DNA from: Triticum aestivum
Taxonomy: Eukaryota; Streptophyta; Magnoliopsida; Poales; Poaceae
DNA: 64,000 bases
NCBI RefSeq assembly: GCF_018294505.1
Contig: NC_057794.1
Coordinates: 189,868,466-189,932,465 of the forward strand
Reading direction: 5' to 3'
The stretch's first letter is position 1; each line of letters opens with the position of its first letter. The position numbers and the translations under genes were made by a program. A model generated the notes under the pieces. The model was given only the letters and a program-made list of their open reading frames with translations. It did no database searches and was not told the DNA's origin. Positions 59,553 to 64,000 of this stretch are shown piece after piece.

Positions 59553-60031
59553 TGGGCAGCAACAAGATATTTGGGACAGCCTCTCCTACCCACACACTCA
59601 CTTTCTCCCCACTTCATTCTCTCCACCTCCTCCTTGTCTCGGGTGCCTCCTCTTTTTCACCTCATTTCCACCATAGATTCATTCAAATTAAGTGGTTAAA
59701 TTACCTTGTTTTAATAGGTAAGTAAGGGGGGAAGCTATATTTAGGTTGTTCTCCTTACAACAATGTGCACATGCACTTTTTACGGCCTAGCTAGATCTAT
59801 GTATGTTCGTGGTGTTGCATATGTTTGTGGTGTTGCATATGTGTTTGTGTTTGGAGGTGTACCGGTATTTGATATGCGATAGTTGCCAATATTTTGCCGG
59901 AATGTTGATTCATTTCCGTTTTGGCGAGAATTTTGGCATTAAGCATTCTTTTTGGTCCTATTTTTAGGGAAGGTCATGCCAAATTTTTGTTTGGTTCTAA
60001 AATATCGTTTTGCTCTACCCCGCAGGCGACC
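59553..60031 (+). other. CACTA-B promoter/leader region with a probable intron end
   Basis: No gene. It includes a pyrimidine-rich stretch near 59580-59670 and ends with TTTTGCTCTACCCCGCAG, an acceptor-like sequence six bases before the transposase ATG, so a 5' leader intron is likely. Confidence 0.5.
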
Positions 60032-61995
60032 ATGGTCCGCACGATGACCGAAGGCATCGTGAATAGGTTTTTGAGGTCCGCGAAGGCCGAGATGCTTCAA
60101 AAGAACGAGACGGAGATAAGATGTCCGTGTCGAAGATGCAAGCTGAAGAGCCTTATTGCGGACCCGGATTCCGGGCAGGTGCGGGACCACCTGCTGTTGC
60201 GTGGTTTCATGGATGGCTATCGGTGGCAAGGTGATGAAGATGACTACGAAGTCGTCCATGCGGGCCGGGCAAGAAATGAGGAAGGGCAGCAAGACAACCA
60301 CCGCGGCTCGGGCGGGCGAGAAGACGAAGAATCCCCAGGAGATGATCACAACTGTGATGCTGTACACAGTCATCATGTAGAAGATGCAGGACATGATGAT
60401 GAGGAAGATGCCGGAGCAGGCGACGGGCATGATCATGAAGATGATGATGCCGGCGGAGCAGACGACGCTGGACCATCGATGGGCTGGGTGCAGGACCCTC
60501 ATATTCAAGAGCTTCTTCTCAAGCAGACGGATAACGCAAGAGCTGCCGCCCGAGAGAAAGCCAAGATGGATCAACTTGAGTTAGACGCGGTTACTCCATT
60601 GTATGAAGGATGCAGGCCCGAGGATACCCGCCTGAAAGTAACGCTCATGGCCCTGGAGATGAAGGTAAAACACAAAATGACCGACGCATGCTTCGACGAG
60701 AACATGTCATTCTGGCACGAACGTCTTCCCAAGGGGAACAAGTGCCCGACCAGTTTGGAGGAGGCGAAGAAAATCGTGTGTCCTCTGGATTTACCGCACG
60801 TGAAATACCATGTGTGCATGAACAATTGCATCATTTATCGGGACGAGCACGCGGAGTCTACAATATGTCCGGTGTGCGGTGTCACTCGATACAAGAAGAG
60901 GAAGAAAGCTCCTCGAAAAGTGGTGTGGTACTTTCCGATCACTCCTCGTCTGCAGCGGTATTTTGCGGATCCTAAGGTAGCAAAGCTCCTACGTTGGCAC
61001 GCGGATAGGGAGGAGAAGAAGCGAGAAGATGACGCAAATGATCCGGAGATAGATAAAAAAGACAAGATGCTGAGTCACCCTAAGGATGCGAGCCAGTGGC
61101 AAGCATTGAACTTCGAATACCCAGAATTTGGGAACGATCCAAGGAACATCGTGCTGGGTGCGAGCACCGATGGAGTCAATCCGTTTGGCAGCCAGAGAAG
61201 CACACATAGCACCTGGCCTGTGTTTGTGTGGATGTACAACCTTCCCCCCTGGTTGTGCATGAAGAGGAAGTACATTCACATGAGTATGCTAATTGAAGGG
61301 CCGAAACAACCAGGGAACGACATCAATCTGTATCTGGGGCTGCTGAAAGAGGAGCTTGACACGCTGTGGAAAACGCCAGCCAATACGTGGGACGCCGCAG
61401 AGAAAGAGTATTTCCCTATGAGAGCCGCACTGCTCACGACAGTGCACGACTATCTCGGTTACGGATATCTTGCGGGGCAGGTAGTCCACGGATTTTCTGG
61501 ATGCGTAAGGTGCATGGATGACACAACGTATCGCCAGCTAGATAGAGATCCCGGGTCTTCGAAAACCGTGTTCATGGGACATCGAAGGTGGCTTCGCGAC
61601 GATGACCCGTGGAGGAAACGCAAGGATCTGTTCGATGGTGAAACAGAACCCCGAAAACGCCCGTGTACGAGGAGCGGCGAGGAAATAGACAAGCTGTTGA
61701 AAAATTGGAAAGACTGCCCACTGCCGGGAAAGAAGCAAAAGGCGCCAGAGCCGGGAAAGAAGCGAAAGGCGCCAGAGCCGCTGCTGAAGGTATGGAAAAC
61801 GAGGTCTGTTTTCTGGGACTTGCCGTACTGGAAGATCCACCGTGTGCCTCACAGCCTTGATGTCATGCATATCACGAAGAACGTGTGCGAGAGTCTGCTT
61901 GGTACCCTGCTCAACATGCCAGAGAGGACCAAAGATGGGCCGAAAGCAAGGGCAGACTTGAAATCAATGGGCATCAGGCAGGAGCTTCACGCTAT

Positions 61996-62035
<40 letters not shown>

Positions 62036-63623
62036 CGATGATGATGAGGCGAAGCAGGACACAGAAAGTCGTCGCAAAGGCAAAAAGGCCAAGAAGACCA
62101 GAAATGACTACCCTCCCGCGTGCTTCACTCTAAGTCAGGAGGAGATCGAGCAGTTTTTCACCTGCCTCCTAGGAGTAAAACTTCCTTACGGTTACGCGGG
62201 GAAGATAAGCAGATACCTAGACCCAGCGAAGCAGAAGTTCAGCGGGATGAAGTCTCACGACTGTCACATGCTGATGACGCAGATACTTCCAGTTGCAATC
62301 CGTGGGATCATGGACGCGCACGTCCGTGAAACGCTATTTGGCCTATGCAACTTCTTCGACGTCATCTCTCGGAAGTCGATTGGCGTGAGGCAACTCAGAA
62401 GGCTACAGGAAGAGATCGTGGTGATACTATGCGAGCTTGAGATGTACTTCCCGCCCGCATTCTTCGACGTTATGGTGCATCTGCTGGTCCATATAGTGGA
62501 GGATATCATCCAACTCGGGCCGACGTTCCTGCACAGCATGATGCCGTTCGAAAGGATGAATGGTGTCATCAAAGGATACGTTCGCAACATGTCACATCCA
62601 GAAGGAAGCATAGCCAGGGGCTTTCTGACCGAAGAGTGCATCTCCTACTGCACGAATTATCTAGGCATCGAGAACCCCGTTGGTCTGCCCGTCAACAGGC
62701 ACCTCGGCAGGCTCGCTGGATGGGGTCACCGTGAGGGTCGCCGCGAAATGCATGTCGACTTCGAGGGTCGACTCGCCGACTTTGAAAGAGCAAACCTAGT
62801 CGCGCTACAACACATAGACGTGGTCGATCCTTGGTTGGTAGAGCACAAAATCTTTATTAAAAAGACGTACAATGACCGAGGCCAACAGAGGACGGACGGA
62901 GATATACTCAAAGAGCACAACTCATGTTTCACGCGTTGGTTCAAGCATAAGCTTCTGTCGTACCCTTTACATGAGGATTCTTCCGCGGAAGAACAACTCA
63001 TATTCGCCTTGTCACAGGGCGCCGAGCACAACCTGATGACCTATGAGGCGTACGATATCAACGGCTACACATTCTACACCGAGGCCAAGGACATGAAGAG
63101 CGATGGTTATCAGAACTTCGGGGTAACGATGGAATCCTACACCGGTAACGACAAGGACAGATACTACGGAAGGATCGAGGAGATCTGGGAGCTGAGCTAC
63201 GCTGGAGAGAAGGTCCCGATGTTCCGTGTCAGATGGGCCAAGAACGTCATAAAAGAAGACCGGTATTTCACCACCATGGTTATACCCGAAGCCAAATCCA
63301 AGACCGTGGGCGCAAACGTCACCGCGAAAAATGAGCCATGGGTACTGGCTTCCCAAGTGGACCAATGCTTCTTCATTACCGACCCGCCAAAGCCCAGTCG
63401 TGTTGTCGTGAGGAGAGGCAAAAGGAAGATCATCGGAATGGATAGAGTAGCCAATGAGCAAGACTTCGACAAGTACGGCGACCCGAGGATCGAACATGAC
63501 GACGATGATGAAGTAGCAGCATACACCACAAGAAGAAGCAGGACCACCCTACCTAAAGGACGTCCGTTCCACAGAAGAACTCCATTTGCGAAAAAGAAGG
63601 GCAAGAAGATTGTGAACAGATAG
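60032..63623 (+). pseudogene. CACTA-B TNP2-type transposase, one frameshift
   Basis: The protein would cut and join the element ends in the nucleus. The ATG at 60032 (MVRTMTEGIVNRF) is chosen because it follows an acceptor-like site. The N-terminal transposase-associated domain has CPCRRC (residues 31-36). Residues 70-150 are acidic and His-rich. A CPVC motif lies near residue 280, followed by the tnp2 core with DGVNPF (Asp 380) and GNDINLYL (Asp 430), likely catalytic acids. The first frame stops at 61997-61999. The second, open from 61995 to 63623, starts with 16 Asp codons and carries DUF4218-like (FLHSMMPFERMNGVIKGYVR) and DUF4216-like (VPMFRVRWAK) regions and a basic tail. One base at about 61994 separates the frames. 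Confidence 0.9.
61997..62045 (+). repeat. GAT/ATG trinucleotide microsatellite in the transposase gene
   Basis: Sixteen consecutive GAT/GAC codons (one GAC at 62034-62036) encode poly-Asp in the downstream frame. The frameshift of the gene lies at its left edge. Confidence 0.95.
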
Positions 63624-64000
63624 CTAGCTAAGATCGATTGTATTTAAATCGTAGCCTTCATTTCTCGACTGTATTTCATGGGTACTTTTTGAACTATCAT
63701 GAATATTTTTAAATTTCATGGACAATCGATCTCGATCCCCCTCCATCTCGATCGCTATCCCACCTTGCCAGATCCGGCCCCCCTCGCCGCCGAGCACCCC
63801 CCAGTCCACCGGCCGCCGCCGCCGACCCCCCGCACCCTCGATTCCCCTACCCAACCGCCGCCGCCGACCCCCCGCACCCCGCGCACCGTCTTATAAAAAA
63901 AATTAGTATCAAATAGCTTTATAAATGCTACTGTCTTATAAAAAAATATTACTGTTATTATTTAAACAAGTTTGAACATATTTAAACACAAATAAGTATC
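63624..64000 (+). other. region after the CACTA-B transposase, non-coding
   Basis: A short AT-rich stretch is followed by a C-rich, CCGCCGCCGACCCCCCGCACC-type repetitive segment (63770-63890), then AT-rich DNA with TCTTATAAAAAAAA repeated twice (63891 and 63935). No ORF is supported. Confidence 0.5.

Larger units (their letters stand above)
59038..64000 (+). mobile_element. CACTA-B: CACTA DNA transposon with TNP2-type transposase, right end outside
   Basis: It begins CACTACTAGGAAAATGGCTA, two bases after the Tekay-3 primer site (preceding 3 bases CTT are the target-copy candidate). Subterminal inverted repeats (59070-59552) are followed by a transposase gene (60032-63623). The 3' end is not in the window. 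It is the youngest insertion of the right-hand stack. Confidence 0.92.

Noticed and set aside
59921..60031. Transposase start upstream of 60032
   Set aside because: The upstream open part has no ATG in frame with a plausible protein, and it ends in an acceptor-like sequence, so it is probably leader or intron.

Overview
The window looks like nuclear intergenic DNA from a large grass genome, most likely Triticeae (wheat/Aegilops/barley group). The reasons are Athila-, Tekay- and Retand/Tat-lineage Ty3/gypsy elements, CACTA elements with TIRs CACTACAAAAA... and CACTACTAGG..., and a plant L1-type LINE, all inserted into each other. I found no host gene, rRNA or tRNA gene. Lineage names come from recognised motifs; family names would need a repeat database.

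Layout, outermost first. (1) A Retand/Tat-like gypsy element on the + strand (visible part 24526-31976) keeps the C-terminal half of integrase, about 23 tandem copies of a 71-bp unit, an intron-bearing antisense gene (27657-31070, minus) with its own TATA box, and the start of a 3' LTR. (2) Its integrase is split by Athila-A (minus strand, from beyond the left edge to 24525). Athila-A is itself split by a 5'-truncated LINE (1274-6959, 15-bp TSD) and by a complete Tekay chromovirus, Tekay-1 (7754-22024, TSD AATAG). (3) The Retand 3' LTR is split by Athila-B (minus, from 31977). Athila-B contains a non-autonomous LTR element (35217-51318, TSD CCTCC), which contains Tekay-2 (41851-51246, TSD ATGGG). 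(4) Further right, Athila-B is split by CACTA-A (from 52227), which is split by Tekay-3 (from 54837), which is split just after its primer-binding site by CACTA-B (from 59038 past the right edge). The deepest chain is five insertions.

Coding content is all transposon-derived. Best preserved are Tekay-1 gag-pol (open from gag through integrase, then two adjacent stop codons before the chromodomain), an additional Tekay-1 ORF upstream of gag (12349-13122), and the CACTA-B TNP2-type transposase (one frameshift beside a GAT microsatellite). The LINE, Tekay-2, both Athila elements and the Retand integrase are clearly decayed. Two runs of N (42574-43030 and 47515-48022) fall at the same offset in the two LTRs of Tekay-2.

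The points most worth following up are the upstream ORF of Tekay-1, whose start and the gag start both sit directly after splice-acceptor-like sequences, and the antisense multi-exon gene carried by the Retand-like element.
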